Part shown: piece after piece, positions 24,954 through 33,403 of the stretch
How positions within the stretch are numbered: position 1 is the first letter of the stretch
How the letters are laid out: the number at the start of each line of letters is the position of its first letter
Origin: Enterococcus_C asini_A
GTDB lineage: Bacteria > Bacillota > Bacilli > Lactobacillales > Enterococcaceae
NCBI RefSeq assembly: GCF_031928785.1
Contig: NZ_JARQAL010000001.1
DNA length: 64,000 bases
Strand: one strand, 5' to 3'
The notes under the pieces: model-generated
Told to the model about the DNA's origin: nothing
Databases searched by the model: none
Seen by the model: the letters and a program-made list of their open reading frames with translations, nothing else
Translations under genes and position numbers: made by a program

Positions 24954-26009
24954 ATGATTCAAACAGATAAAATACAATCAAAAACGACCAGATTTTATAA
25001 AAAAATAGCCCTATTTTTAGGACTGTTTGCTGCAATCAGTTTAGCTGGTTGTCAAAAAACACCACAAGAGACTGAATCAAGCACTACCAGCCAAACGACC
25101 CAGATAACGAGTACTAGCCAAAGTAGCACCACGACTAGTCAATCCACGGTAGAATCCACTGCTGAGACAAATAACGAGAAAACGCCAGACGAGCTGATCA
25201 AGGCCAAAGCAGAAGCTGTGAATCTGGATTTAGCCACAAAAGACTATACTGGCACGCAAACCATTGAAGTCAATGGGAATGTTCCTTTATTTACTAGTGA
25301 GGAGCTTGATATAAGTAATGGAGCCTGGGAACGCTATGGTGCCTTGGATCAATTGAACCGGGCCACCAAAGCTGAGGCTATGCTTAATCAAAGTCTCATG
25401 CCTACTTCTAAGCGAGGGGATATTTCCAGTGTTAGTCCTACTGGCTGGCATAATAAAGAAATCAAGGGAGGCTATCTGTACAATCGTTCTCATTTGATTG
25501 GCTTTGCTCTTTCCGGTGAAAATGCCAATTGGCAAAATCTGATCACTGGCACCCGCCAGTTGAATAGTCCGGGTATGTTGCTCTATGAAATGGATATTAA
25601 GAGTTACTTAGAAGCTGACGCTAACCATTATGTTCGGTATACAGTGACACCCATTTTTCGCGGTTCTGAGCTGTTAGCTCGCGGTGTTCACTTAGAAGCT
25701 CAGTCTATTGGGGATGACCAAATAAAGTTTAACGTCTATATTTTTAATGTACAAGAAGGCGTGACGCTTAATTACGCCGATGGTACCAGTGTCGTCTCAC
25801 CAGAGTATGAGGTGGCTGAGGAAACTGTGGACAGTCAAAATACTGTTAACAGTGAGAGCAATGATGATGTTAATCAAGTCATCTACATCACCCGCAGTGG
25901 AGAAAAATACCACAGCCATCCTCATGGAGCGGGGGATTTCACTAAATCAAACTTGGCTAGAGCACTCTCTTTAGGGTTAAAGCCTTGTAAAGTGTGTTAC
26001 GGTGACTAA
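24954..26009 (+). CDS. Secreted DNA/RNA non-specific endonuclease lipoprotein
   Basis: 351 residues. N-terminal signal with lipobox ISLAGC (Cys about 33), then a Ser/Thr/Gln-rich linker, then a DNA/RNA non-specific nuclease domain of the EndA class (about residues 100-275). The catalytic motif reads YNRSHLIGF, an NRSH version of DRGH, followed by NWQNLITGTRQLN, whose Asn is the metal ligand. A small C-terminal module (YITRSGEKYHSHPHGAGDF...GLKPCKVCYGD) resembles tails found on other secreted nucleases, with His and CxxC that could bind metal. Likely role: degradation of extracellular DNA, or its processing at the surface. Confidence 0.85.
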   Translation: MIQTDKIQSKTTRFYKKIALFLGLFAAISLAGCQKTPQETESSTTSQTTQITSTSQSSTTTSQSTVESTAETNNEKTPDELIKAKAEAVNLDLATKDYTGTQTIEVNGNVPLFTSEELDISNGAWERYGALDQLNRATKAEAMLNQSLMPTSKRGDISSVSPTGWHNKEIKGGYLYNRSHLIGFALSGENANWQNLITGTRQLNSPGMLLYEMDIKSYLEADANHYVRYTVTPIFRGSELLARGVHLEAQSIGDDQIKFNVYIFNVQEGVTLNYADGTSVVSPEYEVAEETVDSQNTVNSESNDDVNQVIYITRSGEKYHSHPHGAGDFTKSNLARALSLGLKPCKVCYGD

Positions 26010-26071
26010 GACGAATTGTTTTTAAAAGACTTGCCAGTCTATCATAAATGGCGTATGCTTCAATTAATAAA

Positions 26072-26158
26072 ACTGTTTGCAGGGGGACGCAATGCGTTGA
26101 GAAGGTTAAAACCTGACCCTTTGAACCTGTTGGCTAAAACCAGCGTAGGGAGCAACGT
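26072..26158 (+). promoter_or_regulatory. TPP riboswitch (THI element)
   Basis: The conserved blocks are in order: GCAGGGGG near 26080, TTGAGA (consensus CTGAGA), ACCCTTTGAACCTG, then AACCAGCGTAGGGA. It lies upstream of thiD with a terminator hairpin between, which is the classic off-switch layout for thiamine pyrophosphate. Confidence 0.93.
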
Positions 26159-26194
26159 CTAATGACAGCAAGAACAACAACTCGCAGTTCATTT

Positions 26195-26230
26195 AGACAT
26201 CTCCTTAAATCTGGAGGTGTCTTTTCTTTT
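26195..26230 (+). terminator. Expression platform terminator of the TPP riboswitch
   Basis: Stem AGACATCTCC / GGAGGTGTCT with an 8-base loop and TTTTCTTTT, 37 bases after the aptamer and 50 bases before thiD. Confidence 0.85.
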
Positions 26231-26279
26231 GTATTGAAAGAAAAGACCTCCCCAACGACCAATCAAGGAGGATTTTAAA

Positions 26280-27071
26280 ATGAAAACAGCATTAACTATT
26301 GCCGGTTCTGATTGTAGTGGAGGAGCCGGAATCCAAGCCGATTTAAAAACATTTTCAGCCCATGGTGTCTTTGGTATGTCCGCCATTACTTCTGTGGTGG
26401 CAGAAAATACCGTGAGAGTCATTTGTTATCAAGATATGACGCCAGAAGTTATTCAAGAACAGATTACTGCCGTCTGTGAGGATATTTTTCCTGATGCGGT
26501 AAAAATCGGCATGCTTTCTTGTAGAGAAACCATGGAAGCCGTAGCCACAAGCTTGAAAAGATGGCAACCAAAGCAAGTTGTGTTAGACCCGGTGATGTAT
26601 GCCAAAAACGGGAGTGCCTTAATGGACCCGGAAGCCATTGATACATTAATTCAAAAAGTATTGCCCTATGCGACGTTAATTACCCCTAACATTCCAGAAG
26701 CCGAAAAAATTGCGGAAATGAAAATTGAAAGTTTAGCTGATATGGAAGCGGTCGCTCGTAAAATCTACCAAACAAGTGGGGCCGCGGTCTTGGTCAAAGG
26801 TGGTCATAAAGTGGGAGATGCCACAGATTTACTCTTTGACGGTCAAAATGTAAGCCAGTATAGCGCGCCTCGGATTGACACTAAGAATACCCATGGGACC
26901 GGGTGTACCTTATCTTCAGCCATTTGTGCCCAGCTTGCCTTAGGAAAAGATTTATCTGAGGCGGTAGTAGCTGCCAAGGAGTACATTACAAAAGCCATTG
27001 AACAAGCTTTGCCCCTAGGTCACGGTCATGGCCCGACTCACCACTTTTGGGCCTTTTATCCTAATGATTGA
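26280..27071 (+). CDS. thiD: Hydroxymethylpyrimidine/phosphomethylpyrimidine kinase
   Basis: 263 residues, ribokinase-like fold. Motifs: IAGSDCSGGAGIQADLKTF (substrate), DPVMYAKNGSALM, LVKGGHK and the anion hole NTHGTGCTLSSAI, ending GHGHGPTHHFW as in ThiD. It phosphorylates HMP and HMP-P for thiamine synthesis. AAGGAGG precedes the ATG. TPP control upstream supports ThiD rather than pyridoxal kinase. No thiM, thiE or tenA is adjacent. Confidence 0.92.
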   Translation: MKTALTIAGSDCSGGAGIQADLKTFSAHGVFGMSAITSVVAENTVRVICYQDMTPEVIQEQITAVCEDIFPDAVKIGMLSCRETMEAVATSLKRWQPKQVVLDPVMYAKNGSALMDPEAIDTLIQKVLPYATLITPNIPEAEKIAEMKIESLADMEAVARKIYQTSGAAVLVKGGHKVGDATDLLFDGQNVSQYSAPRIDTKNTHGTGCTLSSAICAQLALGKDLSEAVVAAKEYITKAIEQALPLGHGHGPTHHFWAFYPND

Positions 27072-27094
27072 ATTATTCCTTAAATCCTTTCAGA

Positions 27095-27127
27095 GAGTGT
27101 GACGTATTTCTATGTCACACTTTTTTA
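27095..27127 (+). terminator. thiD terminator
   Basis: Perfect 8-bp stem AGTGTGAC / GTCACACT with a T7 tail. Confidence 0.87.
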
Positions 27128-27244
27128 TTGTGGGCTTAATGCAAGGAAAGAGAGATTCTTATTTAGAAAAGATGGCCTTTGTGTTAGAATCGGAAGAGAT
27201 AGACAGAATTTTGTTAAGAAAAATAACATTTAAGGTGAAGATAG

Positions 27245-28504
27245 ATGAAGAAAATTAAGATACGTGGCGGTCGGCCTTTAAAAGGTGAAGTGACCATTAG
27301 CGGTGCCAAAAATAGTGCAGTAGCGTTGATTCCAGCAGCTATTTTAGCGGATTCTCCCGTGACTTTAGAGGGGGTACCGGATATTCAAGACGTCCATTCT
27401 TTAATGGATATTTTAGCGATTATGGGGGTGAAAACCACCTTTAACAATAATACTTTAGTGATTGATCCCACTGAGTTGGTTTCCATTCCTATGCCTAGTG
27501 GTAAAATCAATAGCTTGCGCGCTTCTTATTATTTTATGGGGGCACTTTTAGGGCGCTTTGGCGAAGCGGTAGTCGGTTTACCAGGGGGCTGTTATTTAGG
27601 ACCACGGCCCATTGATTTACATATTAAAGGCTTTGAGATGCTAGGAGCCCAAGTGACCAATGAACACGGAGCCATGTATTTGCGTACCCCTGACAAAAAG
27701 CTTCATGGAGAACGGATCTTCCTTGATATGGTATCCATTGGAGCCACTATTAATATTATGTTGGCCGCAGTGAAAGCAGAAGGCAAGACGATTATCGAAA
27801 ATGCTGCCCGGGAGCCTGAAATTATTGACGTGGCAACTTTATTAAACAATATGGGGGCTAAAATTCGTGGTGCAGGTACCAATGAAATCCGCATTGAAGG
27901 AGTAGAGAAACTTCACGGCTGTCGTCACTTTATCATCCCGGATCGCATTGAAGCAGGAACTTATTTAGCTATGGCCGCAGCGGTTGGCGAGGGTGTTAAA
28001 GTCAACAATGTGATTTATGAACACTTGGAAAGCTACATTGCGAAATTGGAAGAATTAGGCGTACCAATGGAAATCAAAGAAGACAGTATCGAAGTTTTCC
28101 CAGTCAAAGAATTAAAGCCCGTAGTAGTGAAAACTTATCCTTATCCCGGTTTTGCTACGGATTTGCAACAGCCAATTACCCCATTGTTAATGAAAGCCAA
28201 GGGTACTTCAGATGTCATCGATACCATTTATGCCAAACGGGTAAATCACATTTCGGAAATGATCCGTATGGGAGCCGATGCCCAAATCGAAGGGAATATG
28301 GTGATGGTCAATGGTCCTACAAAACTCCATGGGGCAGAAGTAGAAGCCAGTGACTTACGAGCCGGAGCAGCTTTGGTGATTGCTGGATTAATGGCCGATG
28401 GTGAAACGACGATTACCAATGTGGAATATATTTTAAGAGGTTATGATCACATTATCGAAAAAATCACCGCTTTAGGCGGGGACATTGAGATGATTGAAGA
28501 ATAA
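27245..28504 (+). CDS. murA: UDP-N-acetylglucosamine 1-carboxyvinyltransferase (MurA2/MurZ type)
   Basis: 419 residues. KNSAVALIPAAIL and the catalytic loop GGCYLGPRPIDLH (Cys attacked by fosfomycin) are intact, and DLRAGAALVIAGL is near the end. It transfers enolpyruvate from PEP to UDP-GlcNAc, the first committed step of peptidoglycan synthesis. Firmicutes usually have two copies. The murA-rho-rpmE order here is that of the B. subtilis murAB (murZ) locus, so this is probably the second paralogue. It is 18 bases upstream of rho. Confidence 0.94.
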   Translation: MKKIKIRGGRPLKGEVTISGAKNSAVALIPAAILADSPVTLEGVPDIQDVHSLMDILAIMGVKTTFNNNTLVIDPTELVSIPMPSGKINSLRASYYFMGALLGRFGEAVVGLPGGCYLGPRPIDLHIKGFEMLGAQVTNEHGAMYLRTPDKKLHGERIFLDMVSIGATINIMLAAVKAEGKTIIENAAREPEIIDVATLLNNMGAKIRGAGTNEIRIEGVEKLHGCRHFIIPDRIEAGTYLAMAAAVGEGVKVNNVIYEHLESYIAKLEELGVPMEIKEDSIEVFPVKELKPVVVKTYPYPGFATDLQQPITPLLMKAKGTSDVIDTIYAKRVNHISEMIRMGADAQIEGNMVMVNGPTKLHGAEVEASDLRAGAALVIAGLMADGETTITNVEYILRGYDHIIEKITALGGDIEMIEE

Positions 28505-28522
28505 AAAAGAAAGGATACATTC

Positions 28523-29818
28523 ATGAGTGATTATCTAACAATGTCCGAGCTGGAGCATAAAACGTTAAAGGAAATCTATCGTTACGCTCAGGATTTCAAA
28601 ATTCCTTATTACAGCCAGATGAACAAAAAAGAACTCTCCTTGGCGGTCATTCGCGCCCAAGCAGAGAAGCAAGGTTTTTATTATATGGAAGGTGTCTTGG
28701 ATATTGTCGGTCAAGAAGGTTATGGTTTTTTGCGGCCGATAAACTTTGGTCCCAGTGCAGAAGATATTTATATTTCTTCTTCCCAAATCCGCCGCTTTGG
28801 TCTGCGAAATGGAGACAAAGTAGCCGGAAAAGCTCGCCCACCAAAAGAATCAGAACGCTACTACGGTTTGATGCATGTGGAAAGCGTCAATGGCAAAGAC
28901 CCAGAAGAAGCCAAAGAACGCCCACATTTTCCTGCGTTAACTCCTTTATACCCCAACCAACAACTCAAGCTAGAAACTACTCGAGGCCGCTTAGCTACCC
29001 GGATGATGGATCTTTTTGCACCAGTAGGCTTTGGTCAGCGGGGCTTAATTGTGGCACCCCCAAAAGCTGGGAAAACCAGTATCATTAAAGAAATTGCCAA
29101 TGGGATTACGGACAATTATCCTGATGTGGAATTGATTGTTCTCTTGATTGACGAACGTCCAGAAGAAGTTACGGATTTAGAACGAAGTGTCAAAGGAGAA
29201 GTGGTTTCTTCCACCTTTGATTTGCAACCGCAAAATCATACCCGAGTTTCCGAGTTAGTCTTAGAACGGGCCATGCGTTTAGTAGAAGACAAACGAGATG
29301 TAGTGATTTTAATGGACAGCTTAACCCGCCTTGCCCGGGCTTATAACTTAGTAGTCCCTCCTAGTGGCCGTACTTTAAGCGGGGGGATTGATCCTGCTGC
29401 TTTGTACAAGCCTAAGAAATTTTTCGGTGCCGCCCGAAATATTGAAGAAGGTGGCAGCTTAACGATTTTAGCAACTGCCTTAGTGGACACCGGCAGTCGC
29501 ATGGATGATGTGATTTACGAAGAATTCAAAGGGACTGGCAATATGGAACTCCATTTATCCCGGGAACTAGCAGAACGTCGTATCTTCCCAGCCATCGACA
29601 TCAAACGCTCTGGCACCCGCAAAGAAGAACTGCTCATGAGCGAAAGCCAATTAGAAGAAACATGGAAATTACGAAACCAGATGAACGGGGATGCTCTGGA
29701 GTACACAGAACAATTCCGTAATTTGTTGAAGAATACTAAGAACAACCAAGAGTTGATAGATTCTATTAAAGATTTGACGATTAAAAGTACCCCTCGCAGA
29801 AATCAAAAAAGGTCATAA
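28523..29818 (+). CDS. rho: Transcription termination factor Rho
   Basis: 431 residues. N-terminal helical and cold-shock RNA-binding domains (EGVLDIVGQEGYGFLRP), then a RecA-type ATPase with Walker A VAPPKAGKTSIIKEI, Walker B DVVILMDSLTRLAR, and Q/R loops in LSGGIDPAALYKPKKFFGAARN (in parts). A hexameric RNA helicase that terminates transcripts. AAGAAAGGA precedes the ATG. It is cotranscribed with murA, while rpmE2 downstream has its own promoter. Confidence 0.96.
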   Translation: MSDYLTMSELEHKTLKEIYRYAQDFKIPYYSQMNKKELSLAVIRAQAEKQGFYYMEGVLDIVGQEGYGFLRPINFGPSAEDIYISSSQIRRFGLRNGDKVAGKARPPKESERYYGLMHVESVNGKDPEEAKERPHFPALTPLYPNQQLKLETTRGRLATRMMDLFAPVGFGQRGLIVAPPKAGKTSIIKEIANGITDNYPDVELIVLLIDERPEEVTDLERSVKGEVVSSTFDLQPQNHTRVSELVLERAMRLVEDKRDVVILMDSLTRLARAYNLVVPPSGRTLSGGIDPAALYKPKKFFGAARNIEEGGSLTILATALVDTGSRMDDVIYEEFKGTGNMELHLSRELAERRIFPAIDIKRSGTRKEELLMSESQLEETWKLRNQMNGDALEYTEQFRNLLKNTKNNQELIDSIKDLTIKSTPRRNQKRS

Positions 29819-29824
29819 AGATAA

Positions 29825-29853
29825 TTGCATCTGACTGTGAAACATGGTAAGAT
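29825..29853 (+). promoter_or_regulatory. Promoter of rpmE2
   Basis: TTGCAT (29825-29830), 17-base spacer, TAAGAT (29848-29853), starting right after the rho stop codon. Confidence 0.72.
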
Positions 29854-29921
29854 GTTCATGTTGTAAATTGACAAATAACTCTGGTGAAGCAAATGAGCCA
29901 GGGCAAAGGAGCGAACTAAAC

Positions 29922-30185
29922 ATGAAACAAGATATCCATCCGAATTACCATCCAGTAGTGTTTATGGATTCAACTACCGGTTTTAAATTCTTGTCTGGTT
30001 CTACTAAGAACTCTCAAGAAACAGTTGAATGGGAAGACGGCAACACGTATCCATTGATCCGTGTCGAAGTAACATCTGACTCTCATCCATTCTACACTGG
30101 ACGTCAAAAATTCACCCAAGCAGACGGACGTGTGGACCGTTTCAACAAGAAATACGGTCTCAAAGACAAGAACGCTGCACAATAA
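29922..30185 (+). CDS. rpmE2: 50S ribosomal protein L31 type B
   Basis: 87 residues from ATG 29922 (AAAGGAG 11 bases upstream). It begins MKQDIHPNYHPVVFMDSTTG and contains SHPFYTGRQKFTQADGRVDRF. The CxxC zinc ligands of type A L31 are absent, which marks the zinc-independent type B form. An in-frame upstream extension to 29844 overlaps the -10 region and is rejected. It has a promoter and a terminator of its own. Confidence 0.95.
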   Translation: MKQDIHPNYHPVVFMDSTTGFKFLSGSTKNSQETVEWEDGNTYPLIRVEVTSDSHPFYTGRQKFTQADGRVDRFNKKYGLKDKNAAQ

Positions 30186-30212
30186 GAAAAACGCTGATAT
30201 ATCAACGTTTAG

Positions 30213-30247
30213 CAGATTCCATTTTAGAATGGGGTCTGTTTTTTTGT
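30213..30247 (+). terminator. rpmE2 terminator
   Basis: 11-bp stem CAGATTCCATT / AATGGGGTCTG with two G-T pairs and a T7 tail. A second small inverted repeat, AAACGCTGATA / TATCAACGTTT, lies just upstream (30189-30210). Confidence 0.8.
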
Positions 30248-30385
30248 TTTTGATCATATTTTTGACCTTTTGAGGTTATAAAGTTGGTATATTTTTTCGA
30301 AAAATTTCTAATGCACAAGAAAATACTTTGACTTTTTAATTTTCTCTCGATAAACTAAAATAAACTGTCTATATGAGGATTTATA

Positions 30386-30691
30386 ATGAGAAAAGCCAGA
30401 AATCAGCTCTTTTTAATTTTGTTATTATTGTTAATAAGCGCATGTACTAGGAGAAATTCCAGTGAGTCTACAGGTACAATTACAGAAATTAGAGAAAATA
30501 CGGTTACGATTTTAACCGATGATTACAAAAAAGAAAATGGTAATCAAGAAGTAGGAGATTTGTCTTTTACTTGGGACCAAACAAGAAATTTAAAAGTCGG
30601 CGAAAAAATAAAATTTTATAGTGAAGGACCGGCGGCAACAACTTTTCCCGCAACTGTAACGGTCACAGAAGTGGAAAAATTAGCAAAGTGA
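30386..30691 (+). CDS. Small putative lipoprotein, function unknown
   Basis: 101 residues. A very hydrophobic signal (LFLILLLLLISAC, lipobox Cys20) is followed by about 80 residues of beta-rich sequence: STGTITEIRENTVTILTDDY, then LKVGEKIKFYSEGPAATTFPATVTVTEV. The pattern resembles small OB-like lipoproteins of the DUF3221 kind, but I would not assign it. ATTTATA-rich sequence precedes the start with only a weak SD (GAGGAT). It is a lone gene. Confidence 0.65.
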   Translation: MRKARNQLFLILLLLLISACTRRNSSESTGTITEIRENTVTILTDDYKKENGNQEVGDLSFTWDQTRNLKVGEKIKFYSEGPAATTFPATVTVTEVEKLAK

Positions 30692-30833
30692 AATTTTAGT
30701 GCTTAGCTGTGAGAATTTAGGCTATTGTAGAGGATATCTTTTCGAAATTATGTTTAAGATTGATTGAATGGACAAGCTAAACTTTGTGAAGAATAAGTAG
30801 AAAAATTCATAAGAAATAGTAAGGTGACATAAA

Positions 30834-31691
30834 ATGAAACCTAAAATCGAATTACTTTTTACCTTAGATGAAGGCTATATACGACCACTTAAAGTGGCAT
30901 TGCTTTCGATTTATGAAAACAATCCCTATCAATCTTTTCGCATTTGGCTAGTGCATGAACGAATTTCTTCGGAAAGTTTAGCTTCTTTACGTGTTTTTGC
31001 TGAAGATTTGGCTTTTGAATTTCAAGTAGTGAAAGTTGATGGCAGTAACTGGGAGAGTGCCCCTACTGTGGCGAGATATCCAAAAGAAATGTATTTTCGT
31101 CTTTTGGCTGGAGAAATCTTGCCTGAGGAAATCACGAAAGTTTTATATTTGGATCCAGATATTTTAGTAATCAATTCATTAGAGGAGTTGTGGAATCTTG
31201 ATATAGAGAATTATTTAATAGCGGCTGCCACCCATATCGGTCTTCTTGATGTCGCTACTCCTTTAAATAAAGTTCGCTTGGATTTAGACCATGCTTATTA
31301 CAATTCTGGCATCATGCTACTGAACTTAGAACAAGCTAGAGAAAAAGTAAAATGGACGGATATCAGTCAAGTAATTCAAAAATATAATCATTATTTGTTA
31401 TTACCAGATCAAGATATTTTAAACTATCTTTACGGCAAATACGCAATAACAATTCCCGAAGAAAAATGGAATTACGATGCACGAATGTACACGAAATATT
31501 TGGCTCGCAGTCTAAATAAGAAAGATATTCATTGGGTGATGGACAATACCTCGATTCTTCATTTTTGTGGAAAGCCTAAACCTTGGGATAAAAAACATGA
31601 TAATCGTTTTACCGCATTGTATGCGAGCTACCAAAAACGAGCTGAGCTACTTGAAGAAAGAATCCAGAAGATGGTTGAAAAAGAGAAGTAG
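30834..31691 (+). CDS. Glycosyltransferase family 8 protein
   Basis: 285 residues, GT-A fold. N-terminal KIELLFTLDEGYIRPLKVALLSIYENN, the metal-binding DxD in VLYLDPDILVI, YYNSGIMLLNL and LPDQDILNYLYG are the GT8 signatures of galactosyl/glucosyltransferases that use UDP-sugars. ILHFCGKPKPWDKK near the C terminus is the conserved H-x-x-G-x-x-KPW. Likely role: sugar transfer to a surface glycan or lipid. It is not in a polysaccharide cluster, so the acceptor cannot be inferred. AAGGTGA precedes the ATG. Confidence 0.88.
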   Translation: MKPKIELLFTLDEGYIRPLKVALLSIYENNPYQSFRIWLVHERISSESLASLRVFAEDLAFEFQVVKVDGSNWESAPTVARYPKEMYFRLLAGEILPEEITKVLYLDPDILVINSLEELWNLDIENYLIAAATHIGLLDVATPLNKVRLDLDHAYYNSGIMLLNLEQAREKVKWTDISQVIQKYNHYLLLPDQDILNYLYGKYAITIPEEKWNYDARMYTKYLARSLNKKDIHWVMDNTSILHFCGKPKPWDKKHDNRFTALYASYQKRAELLEERIQKMVEKEK

Positions 31692-31745
31692 TAGTTGTAA
31701 TACGAGGAGTCGTTTGTCATTAAAAGCCAATAAATCATCCTTAAC

Positions 31746-31772
31746 GCAGGCCAACTCTGGTCTGCTTTTTTA
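31746..31772 (+). terminator. Terminator of GT8 gene
   Basis: Stem GCAGGCCA / TGGTCTGC, loop ACTC, T6 tail. Confidence 0.85.
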
Positions 31773-32035
31773 TACTCTCAAGTCTAGCTATATTTGACTT
31801 CACGAATTCATGTAGCCTTTCTTAAGTGTGAAGCTTTCTAGGGGAGTTGTAGTTTTTCGTAGAATGAAGCATGTGCTTTTTGTGTAGTTTTTATGCTTAA
31901 CTTTTTTAGATTTTTAAACAGAAAAGAATACTCATTTTTTAATGGGAGAGCTTTTGCAGTGAGATTTACATTTCTCAGTTGCAGGAACACCTTCAGCGTG
32001 CTAGTATAAAACCATTCAAAATTAGGAGGTCTTTC
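31773..32035. other. Intergenic region before the fRMsr gene
   Basis: 263 bases of AT-rich sequence with no supported gene. A TATAAA at 32005-32010 may be part of the downstream promoter; no convincing -35 at 16-18 bases was found. Confidence 0.35.
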
Positions 32036-32512
32036 ATGAGCTGGAATCAAAAGCAAAAAAAAGAAGCCTATGAGCTGTTATTATTGCAACAAACCGGATT
32101 GTTAGAAGCAGAAGACAACTGGTTAGCAAATTTGGCTAACTCTTCGGCTTTATTAAATCAAACGTTGAAAGAAACGGTCTTTGCTGGTTATTATTTATTC
32201 GATGGTAACGAGCTAATCCTTGGACCATTTCAAGGAAAGGTCTCTTGTACGCGGATAAAATTGGGCAAAGGCGTTTGTGGTGAGAGTGCCGCTAAAGAAG
32301 AAACTATGATCGTGCCCAATGTGAAAGAACACGCCAACTATATTTCTTGTGATGGAGCAGCCATGTCAGAAATTGTAGTACCCATGGTGAAGGATGACCA
32401 GTTAATTGGCGTTTTAGATATTGATGCCGGTGTGGTAGAAATGTATGACGAGATTGATCAAGAATTCTTAGAAAAATATGTGGAAATTTTATTAAATACT
32501 TACAAACACTAA
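32036..32512 (+). CDS. msrC: Free methionine-(R)-sulfoxide reductase (GAF domain)
   Basis: 158 residues, single GAF domain. The diagnostic residues are present: GPFQGKVSCTRIKLGKGVCGESA (in two parts, with Cys at SCTR and VCG) and HANYISCDGAAMSEIVVP, giving the three conserved cysteines of fRMsr. It reduces free Met-R-sulfoxide using thioredoxin. The start is ATG 32036 with AGGAGG 7 bases upstream; the longer frame from 31979 is rejected. Monocistronic. Confidence 0.9.
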   Translation: MSWNQKQKKEAYELLLLQQTGLLEAEDNWLANLANSSALLNQTLKETVFAGYYLFDGNELILGPFQGKVSCTRIKLGKGVCGESAAKEETMIVPNVKEHANYISCDGAAMSEIVVPMVKDDQLIGVLDIDAGVVEMYDEIDQEFLEKYVEILLNTYKH

Positions 32513-32549
32513 AAATCGTGGTGCGGAACTTTCCGCTCACGATTTTTTT
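32511..32549 (+). terminator. Terminator of fRMsr gene
   Basis: Stem AAAAATCGTG / CACGATTTTT with inner GCGGAA / TTCCGC and T7 tail; it begins at the last base of the stop codon. Confidence 0.88.
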
Positions 32550-32847
32550 GTAGATTCAGTTTTACGAACTAGCTCTCTTCGGAATTAAGTCAAAAACGAT
32601 TATTGATAAGGAGCATTGGTGCCGACTTTTCCTTAATTATTAGGAGTTAAACGAGTTCCTTAAACTTTCTTGTTACGCCATTGTAAGGTAAATAAGTTGT
32701 CTTTCAACAGAAAGGACTCTTCACATTGTTCCTATATTTTGTCGCTACTGAAAATGTTTACTAGCATAATACACGTAATTTCAACCGAAAAGAAACAGAA
32801 GTTATCTTTATTGTTAAAAAATAATAATAAATAAATGAGAATATTCC
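32550..32847. other. Intergenic region, no feature recognised
   Basis: 298 bases without a supported ORF, RNA or repeat, leading to the promoter at 32848-32877. Confidence 0.4.
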
Positions 32848-32877
32848 TTGACGTTTATCATTATAGAATGCTATTAT
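32848..32877 (+). promoter_or_regulatory. Promoter of small orphan gene 32911
   Basis: TTGACG (32848-32853), 18-base spacer, TATTAT (32872-32877), 33 bases before the ATG. Confidence 0.75.
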
Positions 32878-32910
32878 AAGATTACAAAATGATTAAAACG
32901 AGGTGAAGGT

Positions 32911-33138
32911 ATGAATCAAGAAACAATTCAACTAGGTCAAGCATATGAATGTCATCCCGTGGGATTGCAAAACCGTATCACCGGAGAAGTGATTAAAAAA
33001 CTCGAACGCTGTGTGATTGTTAATGTGGAACGTTATGATTATATTGATCACGATGAAATCCAAGAGCGTTGTGGTAAAGTTGTAGTTCGCTACGAAGAAA
33101 TTTATGGTAAAGCTTTAGTTTCTTGTTTCTTTAGCTAA
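32911..33138 (+). CDS. Small conserved protein, paralogue of 61063-61281, function unknown
   Basis: 75 residues, no signal peptide or membrane span. Several short beta-like segments: LGQAYECHPVGLQNRITGEV, CVIVNVERYDYID, GKVVVRYEEIYG. It aligns without large gaps to the 72-residue product at 61063-61281, sharing the N-terminal IxxGQxYxCxPVGLxNxxxGxV pattern and the D...V/I.E spacing after it. Both genes are monocistronic with their own promoters. AGGTGAAGGT precedes the ATG. The fold may be a small SH3-like or OB-like barrel; that is a guess. Confidence 0.75.
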   Translation: MNQETIQLGQAYECHPVGLQNRITGEVIKKLERCVIVNVERYDYIDHDEIQERCGKVVVRYEEIYGKALVSCFFS

Positions 33139-33216
33139 TTAAGCCTTGCAACTATTTGGAAAAACAGGAAACCAGATAGTGAAGTGAATCAGAAAAAACA
33201 ATTCAATTTTAAAGCT

Positions 33217-33257
33217 AAAACGTCTCAAACTTTTTTGAAAAGTCTGAGGCGTTTTTG
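33217..33257 (+). terminator. Terminator of gene 32911-33138
   Basis: 16-bp stem AAACGTCTCAAACTTT / AAAGTCTGAGGCGTTT with one mismatch, followed by T residues. Confidence 0.85.
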
Positions 33258-33368
33258 TGTAATGCCAATGGTGCAAGCCGTTCTTTGTATCATCATTCCT
33301 AGCTTATGCTTCTTCATCCCTTCTCTTTCTAGGAATCAGAAATAAATTTGAGATTTTTCAGAAAGTTC

Positions 33369-33397
33369 TTGACAGCACTATTGGTGGTGAGTATGAT
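33369..33397 (+). promoter_or_regulatory. Promoter of T-box operon
   Basis: TTGACA (33369-33374), 17-base spacer, TATGAT (33392-33397): a near-consensus promoter. Confidence 0.85.
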
Positions 33398-33403
33398 GAT
33401 AAA

